In this document: positions 11,693 through 22,970 of the stretch, in pieces
How positions within the stretch are numbered: the stretch's first letter is position 1
Layout: every line of letters begins with the position of its first letter
NCBI RefSeq assembly: GCF_958450345.1
Contig: NC_088783.1
Coordinates: 104,961,302-105,025,301 of the forward strand
Source: Calliphora vicina
Lineage: Eukaryota; Arthropoda; Insecta; Diptera; Calliphoridae
Direction: 5' to 3'
DNA length: 64,000 nt
Translations under genes and position numbers: made by a program
The notes under the pieces: model-generated
What the model was told of the DNA's origin: nothing
Database searches by the model: none
Seen by the model: only the letters and a program-made list of their open reading frames with translations

Positions 11693-11853
11693 GACCAGAC
11701 GGACGGACGGACGGACATCGCTTAATCGACTCAGAAAGTGATTCTAAGTCGATCGGCATACTTTAAGGTGGGTGTTAGACTAATATTTTTGGGCGTTACA
11801 AACATCTGCACAAACGCATAATACCCTCCCCACTATGGTGGTGTAGGGTATAA
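11095..11853 (-). mobile_element. HINE family B, full-length
   Basis: Begins (plus reading) CAAGTAAGAAAG with the GGTCGGTCAAGCCCGACC hairpin, then TACCCTACACT. It ends with a TACCCTCCCC...GGTGTAGGGTATA hairpin. The core holds a CCAG/GACG microsatellite at 11655-11715. Subterminal inverted repeats, a microsatellite core and a hairpin near one end fit non-autonomous Helentrons. The open frames in it are shadows. Confidence 0.75.
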
Positions 11854-11964
11854 ATATAGCGCTGAACTAGAAAAAAGCCTTGAGGATTTTGTTATGGAAA
11901 ACGTAAGCTTTCATTTGCTTTTGGTTTCAACCTATTCCGATTTTGGTTGTTGCACAGTGTTATT

Positions 11965-12641
11965 ATACCCTTCACCTTAGTGAGAAGGGTATACATAAGT
12001 TTGTCATTCCGTTTGTAATTTCTAGATTTTTATTTCCGATCCTATAAAATATATATGTATATTCTGGATACTTATAGATAGCGGAGTCAATTAAGCCATG
12101 TCCGTCTGTCTGTCTGTTGAAATCAATTTTCTGAAGCCCTCTGATATCTTCGGGATCCAAATCTTCAATAAATCTGTCATACATGCTTTCGAGAAGTTTG
12201 CTATTTAGAATCAGCAAAATTGGTCCACAAATGGCTGAGATATGAGGAAAAAACAAGGAAAACCTCGATTTTTGACCTATATCTGGATTACTAAGTCATT
12301 AATATAGGCAATATGGAAAAAGATATTTCAAAGACCTTTGCAACGATGTATATAAGAATATAATAAGTTGGACCTACAATGGGTCAAAATCGGAAAAAAT
12401 ATTTTTTAACCCGAATTTTTTTTTTCACCAAAAAATTTTTTTTTTAAAATTTAAAAAAATTTTAAAATATAAAAAAAAAATTTTAAAATTCAAAAAGAAC
12501 AATTCGAAATTTTTTTTTTCAAAAAATTAAAAAACTGCAAAAAAAATAAATTTTGTTCACCTACAAATATTTAAAATTTTTATTTTGAAGTAAAATTTGG
12601 TGAAGGCTATATAAGATTCGGCATATAGCGAATCTTACTTG
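11965..12641 (+). mobile_element. HINE family A, shared by both arms
   Basis: Begins TATACCCTTCACC with a terminal hairpin, carries a GTCTGTCTGTCTG core and poly-A/T tracts, and ends with an eroded TTCGGC...GCGAA hairpin then TTACTTG. The counterpart in the right arm is 60025-60545. Confidence 0.75.
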
Positions 12642-12904
12642 TTTTTATTTCAATTGAAATTTTCCCAATTTCAAATTGAAATTCTCAATTTAATTTTCCT
12701 CATTTTCTCATTAAAGTTCTCAATTTCATGAAGTTTTTTATTAGAAATTCACAACTTTATTTGGTATTTTCTCAATATCATGTATAAAGTTCTCAAAGTT
12801 AATTGAAAATGGTGTAGTATTTTTCAGAAGTCATTTACATGTACAAAAATACAACTATTGATTTAAAAAATTTTGTTTATTCATAAAAGAAGCCGCTCTG
12901 CATA

Positions 12905-13600
12905 ATCCATTTATACGGATGTCTCCAAAAATGGGGATAGAGTTGGCTGAGGAGTCTACATACAAGAATTTTTGATTAGGATGTCCTTTAGAATCCCAAA
13001 TGGATGTATTATTTTACAGGCTGAAGTATCGGCTATTGAAAGAGCGGCTAACTGACTCTACCAAGCCCCAATACAGGAATATTGCCCATACAATCCAAAT
13101 CGATTTTTCCGCATAAAATTTTTCCTATCCAAGCAAAAGTCCATAAATTTGGTACATTCATTTTGTGAAACAAAAAATGAATGCATGCAAGAAGTTTTAT
13201 TAAAATCGGCCATGCCCACCGCCCATGAAACCTGTACACAGATAAGAATTTTTTTGATATTTCGACAAAAAGTTTTAAGTTTTCATACTGTTCCGAGAAC
13301 TTTTATTATATTAAAACAACAGCTTGGGGGAAGATGGGGCTATATTTTTTATTTTCTAAGGAAAATCAAAAATAAAATAATAGATTTGGGCATATTTTCT
13401 TAACGGTTTATGAAATCCCCATAATGTTTTACTTTTTATGTAATTGTTCGCCACTAAGAGAACTGAGTGCTAGGTTCTTAGGGAAATGGTATTTTAGTAG
13501 CTTCTCTAAATTACATGATTGGGAATTGGGATACATGGATACCTACATTAGGAAGAGGAGATGGCTATTAAGGCCGAATATGCGAATGGCACATTAAGGT
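12905..13600 (+). pseudogene. LINE RNase H domain and C-terminus, dead (left arm)
   Basis: The plus strand reads YTDVSKNGDRVG, a stop, GVYIQEFLIRMSFR, PNGC, LQAEVSAIE. This is the first strand pair of a retrotransposon-type RNase H, with D in YTD and E in QAE. Further on it reads FYFLCNCSPLREL, ARFLGKW and LGYMDTYIRKRRWLL, the tail usual in I/R1/LOA-like LINEs, where incoming cysteines mark the end of ORF2. It has several stops and frameshifts. The reverse transcriptase part is not present. The mirrored copy at 59135-59775 (minus) is less damaged. Confidence 0.65.
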
Positions 13601-14395
13601 GGCCCTGAATCCGTCAATGACGGTTTCGTTCACCCACTCCTCTATTTTCTATCTTCTTTGCGACCTTCAACTTTTACTAGAAATCTTCCAACATGTACAT
13701 TAACTTGCCCTCATCGCTTTTTTTTCTATCTCTCGCACTTTTCTCTTCTTTTACTTTCAGATAGCACAAAGGGACTTTAAAGGACCCAAGCGAACTAAGC
13801 TAATCTAGATAAAATCATGAAGCGATTCTAATCAAATTCCATAAGCTCTAACCATGTTTAGTTTTATTGAAGTATCTTCAAAATAGCTACATGTAGTATC
13901 TCAACTTACAGAGTGATTCTGAACCGAATTTTATACTTTAATAATGATGTAAAGCTATTACATTAAAGCGTAATAATTACCTACTCTCTATAGTGAAAAT
14001 ATCAAAGTAATATAAATGAAATATTAAAAAAATTTCTATTTTACTAACAATGCTATTTAAGGGATCAATATTTAAATTCATTTGTAAAATGATTTACTGA
14101 GAACATTTTTATTCACACAATTTTTAAAAAATATACGTTTCCCTTAATGAAATCTAATGAGGTCATTTCGTCTAAAAATTTCAAAATAATTGAATATTTG
14201 TAATACAATTATTGCTGCTTATTTGAGCTTAACTAAAACATTGTCGTCATGTACATGAAAATCCAATAAAATCCTTTTCGTTTCATTTTGCTTCCAGATT
14301 GGGGTGTTTTATTACAAGTGAAAATTATAATATAACTCATTATCAATTTGCTTTGAAATCAAATCTCAGTGTCACTTAAACTAATGAGTTCTTAT
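13601..14395. other. Arm sequence without gene (possible LINE 3' UTR)
   Basis: Matches 58340-59110 inverted. It opens with GGTGGCCCTGAATCC right after the LINE tail and may begin with that element's 3' UTR. No open frame or motif is seen. Confidence 0.4.
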
Positions 14396-14422
14396 TACAC
14401 AGAAAAAATATGTTTAAATTAG

Positions 14423-15264
14423 TTGGGAGATTCAGACGGTCTGCTATTAAGTCATAATGTCCTAATATATTATGATAGTTTAAACGAATTGTAGTTGTAC
14501 TTCAAACAAAAAAGTGTTAGCAGAGTTCTGCGCCAAACGCCTAAGAGTCGGTTAAGCAGACCTGCAGAGTCGTGAAATATTAGGCATTATGACAATATGA
14601 CATGATAGAAGACCTTGTTAATTGACCTAAAGTTCAAGAAGTCTTTCTTATTGGTTTAGAACTTTTTTGTTTGAAGCACAACAAATATTTGTTTAAACCA
14701 AAGTATAACTAGTAGTCCAACTCTTTGACAGCAGTATCTAACTCTAAACATGTGTTAGTGAAAAAGTACCTAAGTCTAAATATGTGTTAGTAACAAAAAT
14801 GTATATGTGTTGGTAGCTTTTTCATTTTCACCAGACCTACAGAGTTTTATAAAATTGTATTAAGTTTCAATTTGATTGATTTTCAATACCAAAAATTGAA
14901 ACTTTGTTCTATAATTTAAATTCTACCACAAATAAAATTAAGTATCAAAAATTAAAAAAAAATAAATTTTTTCATTTGTTCAAAATTAAAGCTTTTTGGA
15001 AAAAAATCGTAAAATATTTTATAGAAGTTTAATAACGTGGTTCGCCCTTTATTTTGTCGCAAAAATCGTAGTTAAAATTTCAAGAATTTTGGTATGTTTA
15101 ATTCTCTCACAAAAGTGTTGAATTCACATGGTACCCGTATATGTAAGATAGTAATAATGAAAAATAGGGAGTTGGACTACTTGGTATACTTTAGTTTAAA
15201 CTATCATAATATATTGGGAAATTTTGACAATATGACTTAATAGCAGACCGTTTGAATCCCCCAA
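14423..15264. mobile_element. Foldback element, 842 bp
   Basis: Ends are TTGGGAGATTCAGACGGTC and the reverse complement of TTGGGGGATTCAAACGGTC. The arms pair through CTGCTATTAAGTCATA and ATATATTATGATAGTTTAAA. A shorter version of the arm motif (GTTTAAACCAAAGTATAACT, AGTAGTCCAACTC) recurs inside at 14690-14735. It abuts the inner end of the inverted repeat. Confidence 0.75.
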
Positions 15265-15692
15265 GTGTCAATTCAAATATTTATCGTATATTCAACTGGG
15301 TGAAATAATTTCATAATTTTATCAAATACTGATGTGATGAATAAGAAAATTTAGTAACATTTTCAACTAATATTTAAGTATTAAGAATTTGATAATGTGG
15401 ATAATTGGTTAAACTATTCTCTTCAAAAATATATAATTTAAGTTTTGTTGGGTAAAATTAAATTAATAAACTAACAATTAAAGCAAATCATATGCTATTG
15501 TATATTTAATAACGTAGTTATACTCAATTTATTTATCATATAATATTTGGTTTGAGAATATTCAAATCAATTTTGTATTACCATAAATAATAATTGATAA
15601 CATTTGTTTTCTGTTTTCAGGATTTTAAAAGTTTCGATTTATAAAATTAGTCAATAATTTTGTTATCCAATTTGTATTTACATATTTTAAAT
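15265..15692. other. No recognised feature
   Basis: AT-rich with no repeat partner or motif identified. Confidence 0.4.
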
Positions 15693-16057
15693 CAAGTAAG
15701 AAAGTATGGTCGATCAAGCCCGACCATATAATACCCTACACTAAGTAAAAGAGCGAAAACATTTTTCTTTTAAAATTTCAATAATTTATATTTTAGAGTG
15801 ATTTTCGGAATTGGGCCTTATATGGGGGCCGATCACCATGAAATTAAGTCGTGTGATTTATGTCTACATGAAAGTTTACTATGTTGAATTTTGTGAGTAT
15901 ACCAACATTTTTAAGCGATTTATGCAAGTTAATGTGATTTTCGGAAGCGGGTCTATATGGGAGCTATGACTAATTATGGACTGATCATGACAAAATTTGG
16001 TGAATTGAATTTTGTGTATATAAAACTTATTTGGAGCGGAATTTGTGAAGATACATA
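15693..16057 (-). mobile_element. HINE family B, truncated by family A
   Basis: Plus reading starts CAAGTAAGAAAG and GGTCGATCAAGCCCGACC, and continues to ATTTGTGAAGATACATAT, where a family A element begins. The remaining half of family B is missing. Confidence 0.75.
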
Positions 16058-16751
16058 TATACCCTTCACCTTCGTGAGAAGGGTATATATAAGTTTGTTA
16101 TTCCGTTTGTAATTTCCACAATATAATTTTCCGACTCTATAACGATAAGTATATATTCTGGATCCTTATAGATAGCGGAGTCGATTAAGCCATGTCCGTC
16201 TGTCTGTCTGTTGAAATCAATTTTCTGAAGACCCCAGATATTTTTGGGTTCCAAATCTTCAATAATTCTGTCAGACATGCTTTCGAGAAGTTTTCTAATT
16301 AAAATCAGCAAAAAACCGGGACAATCTTGATTTTTGACTTATTCTTGATGTATGTATATCTGGATTACTAAGTTGTTAATATAGACAATATTGATATCTA
16401 ATGATAGATATTTCGAAGTCCATTGTAACGATGTAGATAAGCCTATAGTAAGTTGGACCTACAATGGGTAAAAATCGGGAAAAATATTTTTTAACCCGAA
16501 TTTTTTTTTCATCAAAAATTAATTTTGTCATAAATTTTATTCCAAAAAAATTTTTTTAAAAACTAAAAAAAAAAATTTAAAAACAATTTCGAAAATAAAA
16601 AAAAATTTTAAAACAATGTTGAAAACCAATTTAAAAAAAAAATAAAAATTAAATTTTGTTTACCTAAAAATATTAAAAAAAAATTATTTTAAAGTATAAT
16701 TTGGTGAAGGGTATATAAGATTCAGCACAGCCAAATATAGCTCTCTACTTG
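16058..16751 (+). mobile_element. HINE family A, full-length
   Basis: From TATACCCTTCACC to a weakened TTCAGCACAGCCAAA hairpin and CTCTCTACTTG. It is joined directly to the family B piece at 15693-16057. Confidence 0.78.
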
Positions 16752-16910
16752 TTTTTAATAAATATCTTCAATTTATTAATTGATTTTTTTTCTTTTAGTT
16801 TAAATATTTTCAATATTCATTTTATGTTTCATTTAATTTAAATAAGATATTTTTTTTATTTATTTAAATTCTAAAATTAACACCACTGGTGCTATTCTTT
16901 AAATACAATG

Positions 16911-16951
16911 TTTGATTAAAGGAATATTTATAAAATATTCCTTTAATCAAA
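16911..16951. repeat. Perfect 18-bp-arm hairpin
   Basis: TTTGATTAAAGGAATATT, a 5-nt spacer, then its exact reverse complement. The paralogous site near 39655 has only one half, so the palindrome arose in this copy. Confidence 0.7.
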
Positions 16952-17250
16952 TTTTAAACAATTGAAATTTCCAAACAATTTGTTATTATTTATTTATTTT
17001 TGCTGTGTAGTATAAAAAATACAAACAAATGTTTGTCTATAAATCTCACTTGAAAATTACCGTTTATTATTCATTCTTTGTTTTTTTAATGGCACTTTAT
17101 AAAAATGTTAATACTTGCGCAACAATATTCGCAACAAACACTTATTAAATGTATTAAATAGCACCTTCGCTAAAATGTACGCAAGTTCTTAGAAAATCAA
17201 AAAATCTTTGAATATTTTTTATATTAAACACTTTTTTTACCGTTGAAAAG

Positions 17251-17284
17251 CGTCCGTTTTCAACAACGATTAACCGGCAACTGA
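17251..17284 (-). promoter_or_regulatory. Inr plus DPE core promoter, copy 1
   Basis: Minus strand TCAGTT initiator with +1 at 17282. GGACG occupies +28 to +32 (17255-17251), matching the RGWYV downstream promoter element at its required distance. Compared with copy 2 the element differs (GGACG for AGACG) yet still fits the consensus, and spacing is kept. Confidence 0.6.
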
Positions 17285-17795
17285 AGATGAATTCTAAGAA
17301 TTCATCGTTTCAAAAACATCAGAACAACATTATCATCATTAATGCCCCCGGATTTTGGACAACAAATGTTGAGATTGAATGTGTGTGTTACCATCTTCTG
17401 TTATTTACATATACACACCACACACTTTCCCAATTTATTTGTTTGTACACAAACAAATTTATGAATGAAAAGCTGTTTTATATGGGAAAGCTTTTTTTGC
17501 TACTAACGCCAACATTCTCTAGCTTTAGAGTGGTAATTTAATGAATACGTACACTTTTTTTGGTACCATAAATTTGTTATTAGTACCGAAATGGATATAG
17601 TATGTACGAGTACGTTTACTACATACATCTTTCATACATAATTGATACTTCTATCTCCGCTATAGTCCAACTTAGATTGCTATTTTAAATCGAGATAATC
17701 GGCCTACAAAACGCTAAGATATTTCAAGGTAGAAAATTAAACGGACAAAACTAAAGCACCCCTCGATGGATATAATATAACACTAATTTTAATTA

Positions 17796-18798
17796 CTATT
17801 TTGTTGCAAATCCTTTGCATTGGATGACACAAGCACATCACTTAGGCATAGAAAATATGAAGTTTTTTATCTGGTCTTGCAATATTCCTTCCAAGGTTAT
17901 TTTAACGGCTTGGAATTATCGTGAAAATTTCCGATCCTTATTTCGGCAATTTTCACGTTTTATTTTCATATTAACAATATCCCTCAAGTTCTCAATAGAA
18001 TTGATATTGGGAGATTGAGGAGTCCAATAAATAACTTGAATTTTATTGCTCTGTAGCCAAGTTTTACAAATTTTGGAGGTGTGCTTATGATATTTATCCT
18101 GTTGGAAGCTCCCTTTAAGTGGCATAAGGCAACATTACATCTTTCATTATATCACTGTACATGAAATGATCCATAATCTCATTAATTTTATGAATTGGCC
18201 CAATTCCTTGACCAGAAAAGACACCCCAGACCATTACATTGCCCCCTCCATGTTTAGTTGTTCCTTTGCAATACTTAGCATTCAGTCTTTCTCCTTTTGG
18301 TATGCGTACACGCCTTATTCCATCGGAACTTTTTAAGTTGTATTTGGATTAATCAGTGAACAGTACTGTCTTCCATTTTTGGACACTCTAGTCGATGTGC
18401 GCTTTGGCAAACTCCAGTCTAGCTTTCTTGTTCTTAGCTGATATAATGGGTTTTTTTGCTGGTCGTCAACTGAATAATCCGACCTCTACTGCTCTTCAAC
18501 GGATTGTTCTTTCGCTAACGCATAATCTTAAACTTGTTCATACTTGACTAGATTATGCTATAGGATATTTTTGAATTGCTCTTTTGATCAAGGAATCATA
18601 ATAACGTGTTTTTTTCGCGGACGTCCTCCAGAATGCACCGTTGATATGCGACCAGTCTGCAAAAACTTTGAAATAAGCCTGAAAAAAAACTGATCTGTTA
18701 ATTGAAAATTATTTACTCAATTCATGTCGTGATAAACCAGTCTTCCAGTCTTCAATAACTTTAATTTTAAATTCACTGGAGTACTTTTTCCATGCCAT
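17796..18798 (-). pseudogene. Tc1-like (DD34E) transposase, dead
   Basis: The start codon at 18798 gives MAWKKYSSEFKIKVIEDWKT, a typical Tc1 N-terminal helix-turn-helix that soon meets stops. Toward the C-terminus it reads FQQDKYHKHTSKICKTW, then TPQSPNINSIENL. The second Asp and the final Glu are 34 residues apart, as in DD34E. It ends SMPK, stop, CACVIQCKGFATK with a TAG at 17798-17796. In-frame stops and frameshifts make it non-functional. No convincing terminal inverted repeats were found; CGGACAAAACTAAAGCACCC at about 17740 may be what is left of one end. Confidence 0.85.
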
Positions 18799-18919
18799 TG
18801 TTTTTATTAAAATAAACTGTATAAAACTTAAATTATACACAATACGCCTTCCTTAATTTTTATCTTCTGGAATTTTTAAATCCATTCGTTGTCAGTCCCG
18901 TCAATTCACAATGCAAATA

Positions 18920-19738
18920 CAGGGACGGACATTACAATAGAATCACTACCAATATTTCACGACCATTAATTTAATTGGTAGTGATGATAAGACATGGGTT
19001 AGTCCAAAAAATGGCAAAAACCAAAAACGTTTAAACATGGTTGGGGAAATATTATTATATGGGGATGCTTTTCTTGGTATTGCGTTGGTCCAATTTATTG
19101 GATTAAAGAAAATATGGATAAGCACTTGTATGTAAATATTTTGGAGAATGTTATAAAGCCACATGCAGAATGGAATATGCCCTTAAAATGGCTCTTCCAG
19201 CAAGATAATGACCCAAAGCACACGTCAGGTCTTGTCAAAAAATGGTTTTTATATAACAAAATTCATGTTATGGAATGGCCGTCTCAATAACCAGACTTAA
19301 ATCCTATGGAAAATAGTAAAAGACAAACTCGGACCTGAAAAATTTAAAAACAAGGAAGAACTTTGGCAGAAAATTCAGGAAATATGGTATGCAATTTCCC
19401 GATCTACATGCGAAAGTTTGTTAAATTTAATCCCCAAAAGATTTTATGCTGTTATTAGAAATAATTGATATGCAACAAAATATTAAGAAAACAACGAATT
19501 CTTATGATGATTTTTTATTTTAAATCATTTTAAGACTGATTGATTCTATTTGAATGTCGCATATTTTATTTAGTCTTTTAGATTTGACATCGTTTTTAAC
19601 ATATATTTTTCTATTTATTGTTTACGTTATGATCATTAATACATATATAATGAACAAATTTTAATCAAATCAAATTTTGTAGTTTTACCGCTTTAATCGA
19701 ATTCATATGTAGTGATTCTATTATATTGTCCGTCACTG
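18920..19738 (+). mobile_element. Tc1-like element, internally deleted, 819 bp
   Basis: Terminal repeats are CAGGGACGGACATTACAATA and CAGTGACGGACAATATAATA, each followed by GAATCACTAC. TA duplications flank it (18918-18919, 19739-19740). The 5' half, including the DNA-binding domain, is deleted. Confidence 0.88.
18980..19468 (+). pseudogene. Tc1-like (DD34E) transposase, C-terminal half, dead
   Basis: Begins at the first catalytic Asp in SDDKTW. After a frameshift it reads KHGWGNIIIWGCFSWYCVGP, LFQQDNDPKHTS and WPSQ, stop, PDLNPMEN. Asp to Glu spacing is 34, so it is DD34E. After a second shift the C-terminus reads KFKNKEELWQKIQEIW and IPKRFYAVIRNN before TGA. It resembles Bari-type Tc1 transposases. 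It cannot make active enzyme because of two shifts, a stop and loss of the N-terminal domain. Confidence 0.87.
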
Positions 19739-19749
19739 TATATTCAATA

Positions 19750-19960
19750 ATTTTTGTATTTAAAGTACAACCAATAACGAAAATTGTATATTCAATTGTC
19801 AAAATTATCAAATTCAAAACTCAAAATTCAATAGAAAATATCAGAAAATTTTGTTTTTGAGCACATGAATACTTGATTTAATTATGAAATAATTGAAACC
19901 AGTTCAATATGTGATACAAATTTGAACTGAAGCGGTTTAAAAAATAGTTTTTTCTGTGTA
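19750..19960 (+). repeat. Dispersed repeat (partner 58140-58330)
   Basis: Shares ATTATCAAAT, ACTCAAAAT, TAGAAAATAT and TTCTGTGTA in the same order with 58140-58330, same orientation. Diverged; family unknown. Confidence 0.5.
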
Positions 19961-20510
19961 AAGGAATAATATTAGGTTTAGTATAAGAAATTAAAAGAAA
20001 ACTAACGCCTCTCACGATTCGAAAATTTTCGCATATTTCTACATGTGCCTCAAAATTACTTCTTCTACTACTTTGGGCAATAATGTTTCGGAAGAACGTA
20101 TTACTTTTTTTAAAATATAGTACCCTCTGAATGAAACCAAATTATTTTTCAGAAACTCTTATTTTTACAAAATCTATAGGCGTACAAATGTCACGTACGA
20201 TGACATGGAATTGCCCATATTTAACACGCTTAATTGACTTTAAATTCTGCCACAATGAAGTTCTGTTTCATTTTAAATTACATTTTGAATACAATCAACT
20301 TATTCACATCAACAGTTACATCTCCTGCGGCAGGGAGAATGTTTAAAAATGTTCATTGAAATTTAAATTAGAAATAGAAATAAGAAACGAAAAACAGAAA
20401 ACCATTATAAACATACAATCAACCTAATGGACTTTAACAACATGACTGCATATAAAGATAATGACAGCGTCTGCATTTCACACTGAAAAAACTATATTTC
20501 ATCTCACTTT
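19961..20510. other. No recognised feature
   Basis: The 71-codon frame at 20131-20346 (+) has no recognisable motif and is taken as chance. Confidence 0.4.
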
Positions 20511-20547
20511 ATTCAACTAACGTCAATTTATTTGACGTTAGTTGAAT
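20511..20547. repeat. Perfect 16-bp-arm hairpin
   Basis: ATTCAACTAACGTCAA, a 5-nt loop, then TTGACGTTAGTTGAAT. It is flanked by CACTGAAAAAACTATATTTC and may be the core of a short foldback element. Confidence 0.75.
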
Positions 20548-20569
20548 GTTTAATAAGAATTAAAGTTGC

Positions 20570-20820
20570 AGCGTTGGCTATATTTTAGCGAATGAGCTCA
20601 ATTTTATGGTCCAGATAATTCTAAATATGGTCTGAAGTTTTACGAAAATTGGAGAACGTTAAACCTTAAATCGTGAAGGTCAAATGTCAAACTTTTCAAT
20701 ATTTGGAATTTCTCAAGGAAAGATAGCGAAATGTTATATATTTTTAAGCCGATTTTGATGAAACTTATGAAAACAATAAATATGAAGTCTAGTATTTATA
20801 ATAACATCATAAAAATGGAA
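20570..20820 (+). repeat. Dispersed repeat (partner 57945-58080)
   Basis: GGTCCAGATAATT, TAAATATGGTCTGA and CCTTAAATCGTGAAGGTCAA recur near 57960-58070 in the same orientation with small changes. Family unknown. Confidence 0.55.
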
Positions 20821-21989
20821 ATTAACCCTTAATATTGTAATGTAGGATATTAAAAGAATTAAACAGTCAGTTATTAAAAGAGTTCAGTGAAAAATAATAT
20901 TTTTTGTAATGAATGTATGACCCATTTTCTAAATAAACTAGCTATTTATAAGTTTCTAAAATATGTATATGAAATAAATGAATTAAAAACATTATGAACA
21001 AATGGGAGGATTCTTTTTGGTATTACGAAAGGTATTACCGTCCACTGTAGTAGTATAATTTAAATTAATTACAGTGTGTTAATCGAATAATTTCACAAAT
21101 ATTTTAAAATAATTACTGCTTAGGAGGTAAACTTATCATATATCATTAATTTAAACTTACTAAGTTTAAAACAACATACATAAATCACTTTTAATTAAAA
21201 TATAATAATAACTTTTAATTTAAAACTCCCCCGCCTATGTGTATAAATAATGAATTATGCCAAAAACAAAATTTCCAATTGACACGTTTTAAATAAGTTC
21301 ATGATGTTATCTAATGATTTCATTACTACTAAAAATTGGAAAATAATTGTAAGTTTGTAATACAATATGGGTCAATTGTTGTTTATTATTATTATGGAGA
21401 TGACGTACTCCGTCGTAACCATAGCATTGAGTTGAAACCTTTTTCATTTAAATTTGCTTTTAGGTTATTGTAGAGTGTTATATTTAATGGAAATCGAAAA
21501 AAAAACTTTATTGCAAAATAAAAATCCTCACCATTAAACGTTTTAAAATCAAATGTAAATAAGAATACTTATACTATTTACTTATACTAGTGCAAAATAC
21601 TTGGAAATTACATATGTGTGGAAAACCACACAAGGGGTATCTCGACATAAAAAAAATATTTTTTCAATAAATTAAATAGTTTTCTTTGCTAAATTGATAG
21701 CTTATTAATTTTTCTTCAAAATTAATAAAAAATATTTATTTTGTGTGGTTTTCCACACAAGAGTAATATGTTTTCTTTGTATACTATTTTTAGGTAGAGA
21801 CATTACGTTTGACAGTTTGTGATGGATAATGTTCTGATGTTAACAATTACCATTTAAAGAGATTATTACACAGGGCAACAAAATCGAAAAAATTGTGGAT
21901 GCTTTTGTGTGCGTACAATTGTGTATTTTGGGTGTACATTACAGAAACAGAACACTAAAAAGTACACGCTTGTACGCACATATAATTTT
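20821..21989. other. Mostly no recognised feature; twin hairpins at 21615-21760
   Basis: TTGTGTGGTTTTCCACACAA (21741-21760) and TGTGTGGAAAACCACACAAG (21615-21634) are inverted copies. Each folds on itself with an 8-bp stem and a 4-nt loop. They bracket about 105 bp of AT-rich DNA, as in a small foldback. Nothing else could be read here. Confidence 0.45.
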
Positions 21990-22970
21990 CTGAAAATAAG
22001 CGAATTCACTTAATTGTGAATAAATTCAAAAATAATTCATCGATTTTTGTGACCGATACATCATTTTGTTCCTATTACATGTGGCTTTGCGATAAAGCAA
22101 AAAATCTAAACAATTTCTGCCGTTTTCGATTTTTCATGATATTTTTAAAACAAAAAAATTGGATATTTTAACATAAAAAATATATTTTTTGCTTCTATTT
22201 GTTATTATAACTTCGAAACTACTGAGGCGATTAAAACACAATATAAACGTAAAAAATTGTACATAGCATGCGGAAAATGTTTTCAATATTTAATCAATCG
22301 AAAGAAGAACATTAACTACTAAATTTTATTTATATCAAACAACAAAGTTAAATTTTGTGAAAATGAGCGAATTAACTTAATTGTCAATATATTCGAAAAG
22401 AATTCATCTATTTCTATCGTCGATATCTCATTTTATTGGTATTACATGTGGCTATGCGTAAAAGTAATAAATCTAAACAATTTCTACCATTTTCGATTTT
22501 TCATGATTTTTTTAAAACAAAAAAATTGGATATTTTTACATAAAAAATATATTTTTTGCTTTAATTTGTTATTATAACACCGAAACTACTGAGCCGATTA
22601 AAACACAATGTAAACGTAAAAATTTGTACATAGCATGGGAAAAATGTTTTCAATATTCAATCAACCGAAAGAAGAACATTAACTACTAAATTTTTTATAT
22701 ATCAAACAAATAAGTTAAATTTTGTGAAAATGAGCGAATTCACTTAATTGTGAATATATTCGAAAAGAATCAATCGATTTCTATCTTCGATATCTCATTT
22801 TGTTGCTATTACATGTGGGTTTTCGATAAGGTAATAAATCTGAACAATTTCTGCCGTTTTCGATTTTTCATGATTTTTTTAAAACAAAAAAAAATATATT
22901 TTTTGCTTCCATTTGTTATTATAACTCCGAAACTACTGAGCCGATTAAAACGCAATATATAACCGGATTA
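21990..22970 (+). repeat. Satellite-like tandem array, unit about 364 bp
   Basis: About 2.7 units. GCGAATTCACTTAATTGTGAA recurs near 22000, 22370 (with changes) and 22733. CATGATTTTTTTAAAACAAA and GAAACTACTGAG..GATTAAAAC repeat at the same spacing. The same unit appears inverted at 41565-41986 and 43252-43385. Confidence 0.8.

Larger units (their letters stand above)
7165..14395 (+). repeat. Large inverted repeat, left arm
   Basis: Collinear with the reverse complement of 58335-64000 over most of its length. Paired blocks: 7560-8040 with 63620-63160; 8760-9245 with 63130-62590; 9850-10330 with 62585-62100; 10331-10809 with 62096-61531; 10810-11085 with 61527-61190; 11965-12641 with 60545-60025; 12640-14390 with 60030-58340. 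Identity looks moderate to high with many indels. Arm-specific insertions are 8045-8755, the LTR at 9248-9846 and the HINE at 11095-11853. The outer end cannot be set because the partner reaches the window edge. Confidence 0.88.
16752..17600 (-). repeat. Promoter-block copy 1 (inverted, 3'-truncated)
   Basis: The reverse complement matches 39040-39800: GTACCAAAAA near the start, AAAGCTTTT..CATTCATAAA, CACACACA, GGGGCATTAATGATGATAAT, CATCTTCAGTTGC, AGTGCCATTAAAAAACAAAG and the long 5'-UTR-like tail. The HINE pair at 15693-16751 lies exactly where the tail would continue, and the coding first exon seen in copies 2 and 3 was not found beyond it. Confidence 0.75.

Noticed and set aside
11472..11759. 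95-codon minus-strand ORF with SGRLAGWLAGWLA
   Set aside because: It is a reading of the CCAG/GACG microsatellite and flanks inside a HINE.
17287..17541. 84-codon ORF
   Set aside because: Lies antisense to promoter-block copy 1 and is not kept open in the other two copies.
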